Position numbers and translations under genes: made by a program. A stretch of DNA of 64,000 nucleotides, from positions 86,428,670 to 86,492,669 of the forward strand of contig JAYGXS010000002.1 of the NCBI GenBank assembly GCA_036362985.1. Reading direction: 5' to 3'. This DNA comes from Ligula intestinalis (taxonomy: Eukaryota; Platyhelminthes; Cestoda; Diphyllobothriidea; Diphyllobothriidae). Each line of letters opens with the position of its first letter. Positions within the stretch are counted from its first letter, which is position 1. The notes beneath the pieces are model-generated. The model was not told the origin of the DNA and ran no database searches. It saw nothing but the letters and a program-made list of their open reading frames with translations. Positions 1 to 33,475 of the stretch are shown piece by piece.

Positions 1-322
1 CGCTAGTATTTCAATAAATTCATTTCGGAGAATTCGCCTTAAGACTATCAATCCGGATTTCTCAACTTTGCCAACTAAACATTGCTTAGCCTTATTCCGA
101 CATGATAATCAGGGACATAAAAGGTTTCGAAATATATTATGATGTTGCCGCTCTCTCTCTCTCTCTCTCTCTCTGGCGTAAAGCTCACGTGAACAGTCTT
201 GTGATGACATTTTTTAACGAGCTTTTTGAGCATAGAGGAGGCGTCAGGTAACTTGAACGCAGCGATTCTGCGAAAATTCAAGCCAGTTGAAAAGTATGCA
301 ATTTTGAAGTGCGTAATGCTAC
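1..322. repeat. Dispersed repeat, copy 1 of a pair
   Basis: This stretch matches 33180-33475 in the same orientation. Shared blocks include CGCCTTAAGACTATCAA, ATTCCGACATGATAATCAGG and GCGATTCTGCGAAAATTCAA. Similarity ends near the shared GCGTAAT. No convincing coding sequence is visible. It is probably a fragment of a transposable element whose type I cannot name. The left end may continue outside the window. Confidence 0.75.
151..174. repeat. (CT)12 microsatellite
   Basis: Twelve perfect CT units lie inside the dispersed repeat. The copy at 33.3 kb lacks the expansion, so the tract grew after the copies separated. Confidence 0.95.
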
Positions 323-2399
323 ATAACATTGACATAGGAAGGTAAATGGAGAGGCGTTGCAAGGAAAAATACACTCCGTGAGTATTTAGTTTATTCTTTT
401 AAGCAAATAAATGGCCTGAGATCGAAAAATTACTGCCTGTATATTAATTGTGTTGGCGATAAGGTTGTTAGTCGTCCTCTTAAAAATAAAACTCACCTCT
501 AGTTTCTGAAGGAGGGTTTGGACCATGTGGCCATGAGGAAATTGTTGTCTACTAAATAATCAGAAATCTATTCAGTGGATTTTTTTTCGACTGCGACCCT
601 CTTGCATTTCTAGATCTTTTTCAAATTCTTTAGCTTCAACCCTCTCATTATTCCTTCATATTGAAACCCTTATCATTAAAATGCATACGCTTGTCTAGTA
701 CCTTCGCTGTTTATGTTCCTATCGCACACTCAACCTCCCTAATCTCGAGTTCCATAGGTGGCTACGCTCTCCCCTCAAAGTTTTTTATGTTCTTCGGTTG
801 TTTTTGCAGCTTTGTTTGATCATTTAAAAACGTGTCCTACAAATATTATTTTCTGCTGCCGAAATTTCTTGTCTTTTTGGTTGATTTCTGAATAAAAACA
901 ACATTTCTTAACAATCAAGCAATCTGCTGGTCGAATTCTGGAGGATGTTGCCCATTGGCTTCATTCTAAGTTAGTTGCTGCGAATGCCTTCCGCCCATGT
1001 GCCGTAGTTTTTGGCACCTCTATCGGCATATCAGCCTTCTACGATACTTTTCGTTTAAAGAGACCGACATATATAAACTTTATGCTCAAACCATTCCCAT
1101 AACAATGTAAATTAAAGCAATAATTGTTCGCGCTGTTTCAGGTTCGTACAAGCGCGGAAAATATAAATGCCTGCAATTATATGTACTTCCTTTTACAACT
1201 GTGCCAACGTCTCTTGTCAGTCATTTGACCTTTCAGGGATGAATTTTCAGTTTACTCCCAGAGGGGGGTTATCCAGGCACTCTCAGACTGAGACCCCGTG
1301 GTGTTTACCTGTCAAAATCCACCCAATGGTTCCAACTCATACGCCAACTAAAAAGGAATGATTAATTGTAGGTTTACAAGTTAGTTTGTTTTCGGATTGG
1401 TGTGCATTGGATTCAGACCTGAAGTTACAACTCGCTGAAATTAAATTTACGTACTTATCATTTGGCATAACCTTCTTCAATGCAGAGAACCATGTGAAAT
1501 TAAAACTTGCTGCAGGATAGTTGCATTTGGATGTTGCTTCCCGATGTTTACTACATGAGCCCTGCTTGAATGGCTTAGTTTGCCGAAAATTAGTTGAAAA
1601 TATGCTAACTGCCGCCCGTTTGTCGTCCATTTCTATGAGCGCGATTCTTTAATATGATGGCTTTGTCGACTGTCTGCAGTACAGTAAACCTTATCGTGTA
1701 ATCAAATAGGCAGTGAAAAATGGAAGGGATTACTCACATGCCCCCCCTAAACAGGACATGAGAAAATGAACTACTTGTAAGACAGGTGAATGAATGTGCT
1801 TCCACCGATCTAGTAGAGGAACAATTAAGTTTCGTTTTGCCCAGGAGCTCGCAACCCAATGCTTTATGTCAAATATCAGGGGATCTACGGTTACCTTGAA
1901 GGTTAGGGTAAGTGGTAACTGCAGTATTAAGATTACCATTAGGGTTTTGGTTTAAGGTTATGTTACGGGACAGGTACCCATCCTGCAATTATGCGCGCAC
2001 TTGGGAAGGTTTCGTGGTCTGGCTCTGCGAGCCAACTTGTACCTGTGCTCATATCTGATCTAGCCAGCCTAACCGTAAACCGCCACTAAATCGATTTTCT
2101 TGTCACCGCTGCCTTGTGTTTAGGTTCTTGAGCCAAAGTGCTAGAGGAGACAACCTCGAGCAAACGGTCCGAGCGGCTGTTAGCGGCCCGCCTGTACTCA
2201 AAATCGCCCGGAAAAATGCATGCAAAAATGTCCGCGAACTAACTGCTGTGGCGTGGTTAAAATTCACCGGCCTGGGTTTATGCCTGAAACACAGCATGAC
2301 CCGGCAGTGAGCCTGACTTGGGGGTCGTAGCCTCTGGCATCACACCTACTGCTCCACAGCTGTAAGAACGGAAAAGCCGGGTTCGCATGTCACGGCAAT
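323..2399. other. Upstream intergenic stretch, no gene seen
   Basis: I see no coding exon here. The sequence is mildly AT-rich. Around 1895-1960 there is a degenerate run of GGTTAGGGTAA-like units (GGTTAGGG, TTAGGGTT, TTAAGGTTA) that resembles the TTAGGG telomere repeat. Similar degenerate units occur at 3840-3910 and, on the other strand, at 27660-27815. Confidence 0.5.
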
Positions 2400-2931
2400 T
2401 TGTGCACTTGCGAACACGGCAGAGGTGCGTCTGTGCGCACAACCGTTAGCTCAAGCATCCGCGTGCGCACGCGCGCGGGGATAAACTCACGCACGCACAT
2501 GCCGAGGCCTGTCTGTCCGCGCTCTATGTGTGCGCACGCGCGCGGGGCGTCGACACTGCGTCGCCGCCGGCACGCGCGTCAGCAAGAGAGAGGCGAGAGA
2601 GCCAGCCAGTTAGCGCGGGCTGCCGCTGTGTCTTCGTCGCGTCGACCCCTTCGCGCCGACACCCGGCTTTCTGACGCATTTGTTTCGGACTCGTCGGCGC
2701 GGCGGTTGTTCCGCGGTTTCCTCCTCCTTCTCCTCTTCTACTGCCCATATATATTAGGCAGCAGAGTATAACTCTGCTATTGGCTAGCCTGCTGCAATTG
2801 CTAGAGGCACTTTCTTCCTCACTGTGACTGTCTTTCCTTATAGTAGTATACCTGTAAAGGGCTTCGCCCGAGTTCTTTCCAAAACGCGCGACACCTGTTC
2901 GCGCACCAGCCCGCTGTGTTAGGAAATCACT
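2400..2931 (+). promoter_or_regulatory. CpG-rich probable promoter / 5' UTR of the NLK gene
   Basis: GC- and CpG-dense block directly upstream of the first coding exon. It contains two copies of TGCGCACGCGCGCGGGG, near 2464 and 2530. A TATA-like stretch, CATATATATTAGG, lies at 2746-2758. The start ATG at 2932 is the first in-frame Met joined to the kinase frame. The promoter role is inferred from position and composition; no transcription start can be read from the sequence. Confidence 0.45.
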
Positions 2932-24285
<21,354 letters not shown>

Positions 24286-24325
24286 TCCTACGAAGCCACC
24301 AGGGTTTTCGCGTCGTAGACCACTG

Positions 24326-24371
24326 CTAGTACTACTAATACTACTACTGCCACTACTTCTACTACTATTAC

Positions 24372-24402
<31 letters not shown>

Positions 24403-24453
24403 TCTACTACTACTACTACTACTATTACTACTACTACTACTACCACCACCACT
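24326..24453 (+). repeat. (ACT/CTA)n trinucleotide tract after the NLK stop
   Basis: About 128 bp of nearly pure ACT repeat with a few CTT or ATT variants, starting 40 bp after the stop codon and therefore probably in the NLK 3' UTR. It ends in ACCACCACCACT. Open frames through it are poly-Leu artefacts. Confidence 0.9.
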
Positions 24454-26309
24454 AAACAGGCCAATTCTTCGTATTCTCTAGTCCACGGCGTTCACTCACC
24501 CGATGGTAGCTCTATTTTCGAGCACAAGCGCCTGCCCTGCACCGGCTTCCTGCTCTCTCCCTCTCTCTCGCCTCATTGCAACATCTGTATCATATCCGCG
24601 CACTCGTTCGTTTCTTCGTTGTTTCCAACTTTTATCACGGACTACGACCGCCGCCGGTGTGTTATCCTCTGCACCACCACTCCTCCTCCACTTCATGTCG
24701 TCCTTGCTGTGGCTCTTTGCCGCCCCCCCCCCATTTGGTGTTCGCCTCCGCCGGCACCGAGGGCCTCGTTAATTAGCTCTTTCGGCAGCATCCTTGTGAT
24801 GTTTCCCCCCTCTTTTTTTGGACCTCTCCTAGGCGAGTGCCCTTGTGAGGTGGAGAGAAGGACTTTCCATCTCTCTTCCTCACCCTCCTCGTCCACAGGT
24901 CGGCCCGTCCGTCCTCTTCCGTAGCTGCCTCTCTTTATCTCTCTCTCTCTCTGTCTATCTGTTCATCATTTCGCCACCTTTTACTTCATGTGCTGCTTTA
25001 ACTTTCTTTTTTTTAACATGTACTTTTTTCTTGTTCTGGTTTTCGTGGTCTTGGCCTCCTCTTTTAGTAGGTCACTAGGTTCTTCCCATGCAATGTAGGC
25101 GAGTGGCGCCTAACCTCAGGCCTTAGTGATATAATTATTTACTGATTTTTCGATTCTGTTTTGATGTCTGCATTCAAGCCAGCATCACAACTACAAACAC
25201 ACACTCTGGGCGTCGTCATACACATCCTTCCTGTGTTCCCCATCTTGTAAAAATGTCACCTTAGCTTACAACCCCCCCCCCTTTTCTCCAGCCCTACTCT
25301 CAATTTTCTCGCGGCCTCGCTTCGCCTGTTCGCAGACTACATTCTGTGCTAACCAGCGTAGCTCTTAACACACACACACACTAACGTTTCTTACTAATTC
25401 TACCACCAACCCCCCTTCCGCCAATCCTTCGTCTGTCTTCGCCCTGCCCTCTAGGGTATAGTCACCACAACTTCAGCATTTACCACACTTTCTCCTAAGC
25501 AAAATGTCGCCTCCTTCACTTATGTCCGTCGGTGGCCATTGTCTGCACCCATACCGTCGACTTCTAAGTGCAAGTTGTTAGTACCACCTATCTCTACATC
25601 TGTAAATTGCACAAAATATATTGTTTATACAGTCGCCAGTGCGTCTCCAGCCTTTTTTTCTCATTGGGTTGTCAATTCAGACTGAATCGAGCATGGGGGG
25701 GGGGAGAGGGAGAATAGGTTACTGCGTCAGCTCATTCGGTTGACGCACCGATAATTCCACGCACACCCATCTGCCAGAGAGCAGCGGTAAGTGGAAACTT
25801 GACTGCCTTGAGTCATGGGGTTTCCCTCCACGTGACAGGTGGTTTCGTTGCGATCCAGCCTTAACCACAATGACGTCTCTTATAGAGGGTTGGTGAAAAA
25901 ACCTGTGAGGCACCTTTAACAGATAGGATTTCGGTACGGCGCCGCGTCCTTCCGTTTTGTCCTGAAGACCTCACCGACGACAGAATGGGGGGACAAACGT
26001 ATAAAAATCAACGGCAACGATGGTCGTGGCTGGGACTACTTTTTCTGTTTATTTTTGCCGTCACTAGGTGCGGAATCTCCATCCGCACGGGGCTCTCGAT
26101 GGGGTGTGAGATCGCGGCACCACTAGTAGAGTCCTTGACGCAAATTCCGAGTCAGCTAGCAATTGACTGGTGACGGCGAATCAGCCCAAAGTGGTCATCT
26201 CGATATTCTCTGTCTTTCTCAACGAATGTTTATGTTTCCGGATATCTCAAGTTCGGCTTTTAGTAAAAATGATTTCTTTTCAATACAAGCTAACATGCGA
26301 GCCTCAGGA
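24454..26309. other. NLK 3' flank, pyrimidine-rich, no gene seen
   Basis: C/T-rich sequence with a CT run near 24937, CA repeats near 25371, a C run near 25271 and a G run near 25694. No clear AATAAA close behind the stop codon was found, so the end of the NLK transcript cannot be placed. No exon is recognised. Confidence 0.5.
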
Positions 26310-26480
26310 AGTAATAGAGAAGAAGAAGAGGATTCGATCGCTTGGACAACATTTATATTCGCCTGACGTTTCGACATCCGTCGCGGATTCTTCATCAGAG
26401 ACATGAACAGGTAAGAGTGACAGAAATATATGATAAATTCATACGAAGTTGCAGTATTTATAAGACAGAGGCATCATTGC
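26310..26480 (-). repeat. Penelope-like terminal repeat with (GAA/TTC)n end
   Basis: On the - strand: TTATAAATACTGC, then a hammerhead-like core, then GATCGAATCC and a TTC-rich tail (26313-26328 on the + strand as GAAGAAGAAG). The same order of motifs is found at 34.0 kb and 49.05 kb. Confidence 0.6.
26360..26403 (-). ncRNA. Hammerhead-ribozyme-like motif
   Basis: The - strand reads CTGATGA, a hairpin ATCCG-CGA-CGGAT, then CGAAAC and GTC. Five-base stem I is possible (TGTCT with AGGCG, using G-T pairs). Stem III would be only AC/GU with no loop, as in minimal Penelope-associated hammerheads thought to act as dimers. The pair next to CTGATGA is A-C instead of G-C and the lower part of stem II is poor, so activity is uncertain. 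Confidence 0.45.
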
Positions 26481-26734
26481 ACACGTAGGGCAATTAACGA
26501 TAATTGTCCTCTTGTGCGTGGATTGCATTATAACTGGATATGCGGGCCATGACCTACTGAACTTGCATCACGCGTGGGGGGATCGAATGGGATGATTGCT
26601 CGGCCATCTGGTTCCCCGGTGTTGGTGTAAAACGACGCGGTGGCCTGAGCGTTCCCCAAGTGGCCACTTGCTTTGGCCAAATTGAGCCTCAACACGGAAT
26701 ATGGATTGGGCTAGATAGTCGCACCTGTTGATGG

Positions 26735-27290
26735 ACTGGGGGCCCGTTCAAGTAATTCTGGACTGCCGTTCCAGACCACATCAATGTGTATCTACAACTT
26801 TACATGCTCCTGTGGGGCAAGTTACATTGGTCGAACGATTAGACGTCTATCCAAGCGCATGCGAGAGCATCACCCTGCGTGGTTAAACAGAGGCGAAACT
26901 AAGTCGATATCAAGCGCAATTCTGGCTCACTTGGTAGACAGCGGTCATCGGGTAGACGTCAACCAAGCATTTAGAGTCGTCTATAAAGTTCCGGCTAAAC
27001 ACTCTAAGTTCCTGCGTCAGCGGATACGTGCGACGGCAGAAGCAGTCGCCATTCGCCTCACAAACCCAGTTTTATGTGCGCAGAAAGCATTTGTAGCGGC
27101 TCTAAGGCTCCCGTGGCCAAAAGCCCTTTCGACATCCGCCCTCACGCCTCTTACTACGTCGCGAAACAATGATGAGACAGCGGCATCAAGCATCCAAAGG
27201 TCACCGACACAGTCTCAAGACGTTGACACCTTGCGTCGTCACACAACCCAACAAAACCCGAGACGAGGACCACTGGATGACAGTAACTAA
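26735..27290 (+). pseudogene. Penelope-like GIY-YIG endonuclease fragment
   Basis: An open stretch encodes LPFQTTSMCIYNFTCSCGA and then SYIGRTIRRLSKRMREHHPA followed by HLVDSGHRVD. These are the Cys-containing lead-in and GIY-YIG motifs of Penelope-like elements. The longest clean frame, from Met at 26784, is 168 residues. The part after ~27100 is Ser/Thr-rich and unrecognised. The RT domain that should precede it is absent; upstream sequence is unrelated or inverted terminal repeat. 5'-truncated remnant. Confidence 0.7.
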
Positions 27291-27659
27291 TTGTCTGACT
27301 CCTTCCCCTTCCCCTCTCCCCCCACCCCCATTTCTCTGTCCCCAATTAAGACTAGAATCTGATCCCCTTGATCCCCCCTTGATCCTGTTACACCTCTCTC
27401 GCCCTTGTTACTACTGATTGGTTTGCCTAAAACTTTCGTTAACTCTACCCTCCCTTATATTACTGTATTGCCTGATGATGAATTAATCGAAAACGTTCGT
27501 TCGCTTAACTTGACTTCCTTAATAATTCTGGACCCACAAGATTATCACCTCTTGCGAGAATTGTGGCTGCCTAAACAGGATGCCCATCCACCTTAAGTAC
27601 ATGGCCTTGCGATAGACTTCAGGAAGGATCAATGCTGTCGTGTCTTAAGCTTAACATGA

Positions 27660-27815
27660 AACTGAACTGTAACCTTAACCATAACCCTAGCCCTCCCCCA
27701 CTTAAACCCTACAATTAACACGAACCCAAGCCTTAACATAGTCCTGGCTCAAACTCTGGTCTTAACCCCAACCTGAAACCTAATCTTAACCCTCACCTTA
27801 ATTTTAAGATCAATT
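27660..27815. repeat. Degenerate CCCTAA/CTTAAC-rich tract
   Basis: Repeated units such as CCTTAACCATAACCCTAGCC and CTTAACCCTCACCTTAA. It is the complementary-strand counterpart of the TTAGGG-like patches near 1.9 and 3.9 kb. Interstitial telomere-like or satellite relic. Confidence 0.45.
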
Positions 27816-27989
27816 TCCCAAAATTTGACGCAAAGCTACATCTATTGGGAGTGGTTCCTGTTGCCGTGTTCTGTTTAAGCGGTCGTACCGGTCCTGCTGG
27901 CCCGGTTTCCGGCGGACGGTAACCGGGGATGTGGGGGGGGGATACTAGCATAGTCCCCAGGTTGTCAAATATAATCATGGTGACATATC

Positions 27990-29100
27990 GGATGGTTGGG
28001 ATGCTTGTACGTGAAAAGATTTAAAAAAATACAAGACGTAAAAGTTGTGAAGAGGAGACATCTAAAGGGAAAGACGTGAAATAAATTCATGCAGAAAAAG
28101 ACAGGCACAGAAGATAACCTCGCAGTATTTTCGGACTGTTTTCAGGTAGGTATAAGCCATTGTTTTTCTGGAGGTTGTAACTACCAAGTCCGTGTTTAGA
28201 GTGACCTAACCGCGTAGTTTGGGAGCAGTGCTCTACGTACTGTGCAGTGGCGAGAAAGTGTACGCAAATTTGCGTTTTCATCAAACGATAGAGGAGAGGC
28301 CATTTGCCTTACGACTAAGGAGCCTCTTCACATCTATCTAACTACCGCATTTAAGTTCCTGGCCTTGTGCATGTGCATAATCTATCTGCTGTACTGCCAC
28401 TTTTTGTTTCACTGTTGTTCCTTTACTCGGCCTTTGGCCTTCGTACTTGGCAGGCCTTCGTTCTGCGGGGTGACATCAAGCAAGAACCAATTACGACACG
28501 GATGTTCGCTTGTATTGGCAAAGAACCAATTACGCAGTCTGGCTGCTTGTCGTAATCGACTGGTTGACGTTAGACCGAGAGTAAATCAGGCAGGCATGTC
28601 CGTCGGACTGAACCAAGTTCGGTTTAGCAGGCGCCTTTGCTGGGTGAAGTTAGAACTGGTGGCCATTAAGTTGACCTGAGTGCATCCCTTTTCCTGGCGT
28701 CAAGGCGAGTACCATCGCAGGCAGTAGTCATCTGTAGACTGCACCGTATGTGACTGTATTTTAGGCTGTTGGTGCTCTAACTCCGAGCTGGAGAGTTGAG
28801 CGCTCGTCAACAAGGACAGCAGTCACGCTCTCGGAACAAGAGTCCCATTTTCGGGCCTGGTAGCATAAACAGAAAACCAGAGGAAATTTGGAATGCGGTA
28901 CTTCTCCTGAACAGGAGTTGGAATTTGACTGACTGACTGATTGAGTCTTGCCGATGGGTCAGAAAAGGTTAGTTATGAGTCAATTTCTCCCGAGTACCTG
29001 ACCTTTGCATGTTCACCGCCATGTGATTGCAGGAGTCATTGGGTAAATAGCACAGTGACTTCCATTAATCCACTAACTACAGATGGCTCTTTGGAATAAA
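27990..29100. other. Stretch without recognisable genes
   Basis: Contains a short internal direct repeat, AAGAACCAATTACG, at 28481 and 28521. I see no coding or mobile-element signature. Confidence 0.4.
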
Positions 29101-29104
29101 AAAA

Positions 29105-29845
29105 GGTAAATGTAATCAGTGAATTTTCGAGACTGGTTCCCCAGCTCGTTTTCGGACTAATGATAATGTGCACCGAACAAATAAAACTTCAAACGTGCGG
29201 GAAAATCAATAGTCATATGTAGGAGAACTGATTGGTAGTTTTTGCTTCTTTCAGCCTGTATTTTGTGGCACTCACACACTACGGCCAAACAGGAAGGTCT
29301 GTCTCTACATGTATTATCGAACACCAATTGGCAACTAAAAGACGTGACCATTTATCCAAAGTGGCTATGCATTGCCCTGATAGAGGACACAGCTTTGCAT
29401 GGGACAAAACACGCATCGTCGGGGTTTGCCCCTCCAAAAAGGCCGAGAATTTCCTGAGGCCATGCACTCCGACGAGTAATGCATCAACCAACATATCGAG
29501 TTGGATGGAATGTTCAAACATCTTAAAGAAAGATGAAAGAGTTCACAGCCGGTCACTGCGAACTAACGTTAACTGCAACTACTAATTAGCGCTCACATCG
29601 GATGACCCGGACTGAACCCGGACTGAGGCAAATTACAGCTGCCAATTAGCCATTATGCTATTACGACTACTAACTGTATCCACCATGGACTGCCGCTAAT
29701 TGCAGCTGCTAATTAACGCCCACACCAGATCAATATATAACTATACCAGCACTTTTGAAATTTTAATTGTTCGTTGTACATTTTCTCAAGTCTGACGATG
29801 ACCAGGGTATCCAATGTCGAAAGCTTACTGAATAAAGTTACCCTA
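29105..29845 (+). mobile_element. Penelope-like remnant bounded by inverted arms
   Basis: Arms 29105-29199 and 29750-29845 are inverted copies (TTCGAGACTGGTTCCCCAG against its reverse at the right; CGAACAAATAAAACTTCAAA likewise). Between them the + strand encodes THYGQTGRSVSTCIIEHQLA followed by GHSFAWDKTRIVG, the GIY-YIG domain of a Penelope-like element. The RT is missing. The right arm contains CTGACGATGACC...GTCGAAAGC, reminiscent of a hammerhead core. A related element lies reversed at 31.2-31.8 kb. Confidence 0.65.
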
Positions 29846-29859
29846 TTTTCCTAAGGTAT

Positions 29860-31195
29860 GCTCTTCCTTGAAATTACATTTCTTGGGATGCCTAGCTTTA
29901 TACGAAATGAAACACTCTACCACGAGTGCCAATTCATGCTTCTTGCATATCAGTGCATTCCGCTTTGTAATTATTCCCCCACAGCAAGTAAGTGCCTCAT
30001 TTGGCATTATCTGAAGCCAGCGCGATCAACTGCACACAAATGGGCGAGCAAACAATATATTTACAAACAGCACCACGATCGCCGCCCTCAGCAAGCCAGT
30101 GAGGGTGCAAGAATTATGTAAATAAGTCGTGCCTAATTTATTCCACACCGCGCAGGTGCGTTACCTTAGCAGCCAAGGTGTGTTACTCTTCTGGTCATGG
30201 AGAAATAATTGTTCACCAAGTACAACGCGAAAATAAAGTTGATAAATGATGTACTTATGCCCAGTTGATTGCACTTGTGGAGCAGCAAAATGTACGGGGA
30301 AAGGTAGAGCATAATTTGGTGATGAATCTAATAGGAAAATCTGAATTTCTCAGGGCCCAGATTTTCGGCTCGGCTCGAGGGGCTTTGATCAGGGTTTTCT
30401 CGTTCAAATCGAGCGAAATCTGAAGTTTAAAGTTAAAAAAGTCTGGAGTGCCGGGTAGAAGGCACTTCAGGAGCGCTGGGCGTTCAACAACTCGCAGGCA
30501 CTTCACACAGCATCAGAAAACCGTAGAGCCATGCATATCGTAGTTTAGCCGGTAAATATGTTTGGAGAAAATATGTTCTTCTTGATAAAAGGCAAATCTG
30601 TCAGCAGCAGTTTAAATAGTTTATTGTTTGCCTTAAAGACAACAGTAGTTTAAGTAGTGCACCACATATACGCTAGTCCCAGAATTCTGTCCAACGGAAA
30701 CGACGGTTATAGGGGTTTTATGGGTTGCAAATTAGGATAGGCAATGGAATATACTTTTATAGCAGCTAGACACATTAATTATTTTATTATATTTAGAAAT
30801 GTTGTTGATTTATATCTGTATTAACATTTAACGCATTGCGGAAAAACCCGATTATCAAAATGCGGGTTTCGTGAAATTCCTGAAAAAATTTAATGGTGGT
30901 TCGGAGGTCGTCTACTTCATACCTGAGGTCCAACTTATCATCTTGGAGTTAGATTACTATAGTACGCGGCGCAAACTGTTACACACACCTTCAGTTTACA
31001 TGCGGAACAACTTTCTCCCAGCGGCCGCGGGAAACAAATTTAACTACATTTTCCCACTTTCCACTTACTTTTAAAAATTTTCTTCACTGCCTATCCTACT
31101 TCCCTTCCCCTAACCCCCACTATGACCACCGTTTCCGTAGGACAACATGCTGGGTCTATAGGCTATATGAAGTGCACTTCTTAAACTACTTTTCC
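29860..31195. other. AT-rich stretch, no gene seen
   Basis: No recognisable exon or element. One block near 30360-30500 is more GC-rich but shows no known coding motif. Confidence 0.4.
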
Positions 31196-31196
31196 G

Positions 31197-31792
31197 TAAA
31201 TCCTATCAGTGAATTTTTGAGACTGGTTCCCCAGATCATTTTCGGAATAAAGAGAATGTGCAGAGAAGAAATAAAATTTCAAATGTGCGGAGAAATCAAT
31301 ATTATAAGGGCTGATTGGTAGTTGTGGCCTTTGGCGGTGTGTATTGTGTGGCCATCGCCTCTTCCATTTTCTGATGCGATGCTTATAAATTCCACCTATC
31401 TCTACTTGCTGGTCGATGCATGAATCGTCGGAGTGCATGGCCTCTAGAAATTATCGGCCTTTTTGGAGAGGCAAACTCCGGCGATGCGTATTTTGCCTCA
31501 TGCGAAGCTGTTTCCTGTATCCAAGCTATGCATAGTCACTTCGGATAAATGGCCACGTCTTTTTACTGCCAGTTGGTGTTCGTTAATGCATGTAGAGACG
31601 AATCTTCCTGCTAGGCCGCAGTATACGAGTGCGACACAATACAGACGAAGAGATGCAACAATTACCAATCAGCTCTCAGACACATGACCATCAATTTTAC
31701 CGCACGTTTGAAGTTTCAGTTGTTCGTTGCAAATTCTCTTTAGCCCGAAGACGAGCTGAGGAACCAGTCTTGAAAATTTACTGATAAGATTC
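31197..31792 (-). mobile_element. Second inverted-arm Penelope-like remnant
   Basis: Arms of about 165 bp (31197-31365 and 31622-31792) are inverted relative to each other and related to the 29 kb arms. The central part on the - strand encodes STCINEHQLAVKRRGHLSEV followed by a GNSFA segment, broken by stop codons. This is the GIY-YIG domain in the opposite orientation to the 29 kb copy. Clearly inactive. Confidence 0.65.
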
Positions 31793-31859
31793 ACCTTTTA
31801 TCCCAAAGAACATAGTTCCTTCAAATTAAATTCCTTGGGATGCGTGGTTTTCAAGTTAT

Positions 31860-32530
31860 ATGCTAAATATGTTTTTGAAAATTGTCAGCCCAAGGAATAT
31901 AATTTGGTAGAAGAAGTTCTTTGGGGAACGCAAACAAACTTTATTGTAAATGTTCGATTCTAGTACAACAGGTCGTCGTCGGACGTGTTAAAATGTGTAC
32001 AGAACAGTGCCTATTTTAAGCAAACCGAAAAATCGATAAGGCTTTGTTATCGCTGGTCAATAGTAGGGCTTGTTGGTTGTCGCCTTTTCCAAGTTTCTTT
32101 GAGGTTGGTGTACATCGAACCTAATTCAAAGTGCCTATTGATGCATGTGTCGTTAGAGTAAATTGCCTCTAAAAATTCGCGGCCTTTCCTATATGGGCAG
32201 GAGCCTACTATGCGGGTTTTTCTGATGCAAATTTGTGCCCAGTTTGAAGTGTATGCATGATGAATTGAGATAGGTAGTCTCGCCTCTTTACCGCTAATTA
32301 ATGTCCATATAAGCGTGTAGAGGCTGACTTTTCTGTTTGTCCACAATAAACTACATCGCAGTCGCCGCAAGGAATTTTGCAAATGGCATCTTTTCTGCCC
32401 AAATAGCCAATCATATCCTTAGGCTGTACAAGCTGATTTCGTAGTGTGGTCATTGGCTTTTGCGCCAACTGAAGCCGGTACTTCCTCAGGTGTCTTTCAG
32501 CGAGTTCAGACACGTTTTTAATTTATGTAA
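31860..32530 (-). pseudogene. Penelope-like GIY-YIG fragment with stop and frameshift
   Basis: The - strand has KIPCGDCDVVYCGQTEKSAS, then a stop after RLYGH. LAVKRRDYLSQF and HTLQTGHKFASEK follow, then RIVGSCPYRKGREFLEAIYS after a frame change. Upstream LQPKDMIGYLGRKDAICKI-like sequence matches the linker that precedes GIY-YIG in these elements. Inactive remnant of a Penelope-like element related to the 29 and 31 kb copies. Confidence 0.65.
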
Positions 32531-32604
32531 GTGTTCGCCAACTTCTTAGATTGGGCACTTGATCGGAACAATCTAGTTCCTTTTCTTTTTGTTTTAACTC
32601 CTGT

Positions 32605-33003
32605 GGACTTATGCAGACTTGCCTACAGGAGCACAACTCGGCTGCTCGGGGGCTGAACCCGAATTCTCAGCTCGCAACACATCTGCGTGAAACCGGCCAC
32701 ACTGTCAATCTTTAGGGCACCACCATCTTAGGCCGAGGCAACTCAGAGTTGGAACGGCTAACGTATGGGGCATGTTATCCAGAGGCCAAGCCTATAATTA
32801 GACATTTTGACCATCCTGTACCTTGCAAAGTACTGCGTCACTACGTAACTGAGGATCAGGACAAGACAGCCACGCAGAACTCAAGAAATCCACACAGAAA
32901 CAATCTGAACACGAACTCACCCGACAAGGAAAACTGGACGCCGGGTGGAGCAAGGCCGATAAAGGCTCAACAGTCCCCCAGCTCTCCCTCGTCGAGGGAC
33001 TGA
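32605..33003 (+). pseudogene. Penelope-like GIY-YIG fragment, C-terminal part
   Basis: The + strand frame reads TCLQEHNSAARGLNPNSQLA, then THLRETGHTVNL, a stop, then TTILGRGNSELERLT and a hydrophilic tail. EH, TGH and the following ILGR..ELER are typical of the end of the GIY-YIG domain in Penelope-like elements. The N-terminal GIY motif is lost. It belongs to a different family from the 29-32 kb copies. Confidence 0.6.
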
Positions 33004-33179
33004 CAATGTACGCAGCCAGACTGTCCGCCAATCATCCTCCTCAGGGCCAAGGTCGGCAAATAGTTCGAGAATCCCGAGGTTGGCAAACTTGCCATGGCAC
33101 ACCACTTCCGGTTCTGTCCGATGACCTGCAGTTAATGCTTCGACAGTGGAGAGCCGATCGGGGTCTCCGAAATGTCAGG

Positions 33180-33475
33180 ATTCCAATAAATTTATTCCGG
33201 TGAAATCGCCTTAAGACTATCAAACCGGATCTCGCGATTTAGGTAACAACATCTTGCTTACCCCTATTCCGACATGATAATCAGGAACGCAAAAGGTTTC
33301 TAAATATAAAATTATGTTGCTGTTTTCTCTGTTGTAGAGCTCACGTGAACAGTCTTGTGATTACCTTTTTAAACGAGATTGATGGGCGTAGAGTAGGCTT
33401 CAGGAAACTTGAAAGCAGCGATTCTGCGAAAATTCAAGCCAGTTGAAAAGTTCGCAATGTTGGAGAGCGTAATCT
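33180..33475. repeat. Dispersed repeat, copy 2 of a pair
   Basis: Matches window positions 1-322 in the same orientation, without the CT expansion. It runs directly into the LTR-like family A copy that follows. Confidence 0.75.

Noticed and set aside
29780..29830. Active hammerhead in the 29 kb right arm
   Set aside because: CTGACGA fits the core and CGAAA is present, but stem II does not pair.
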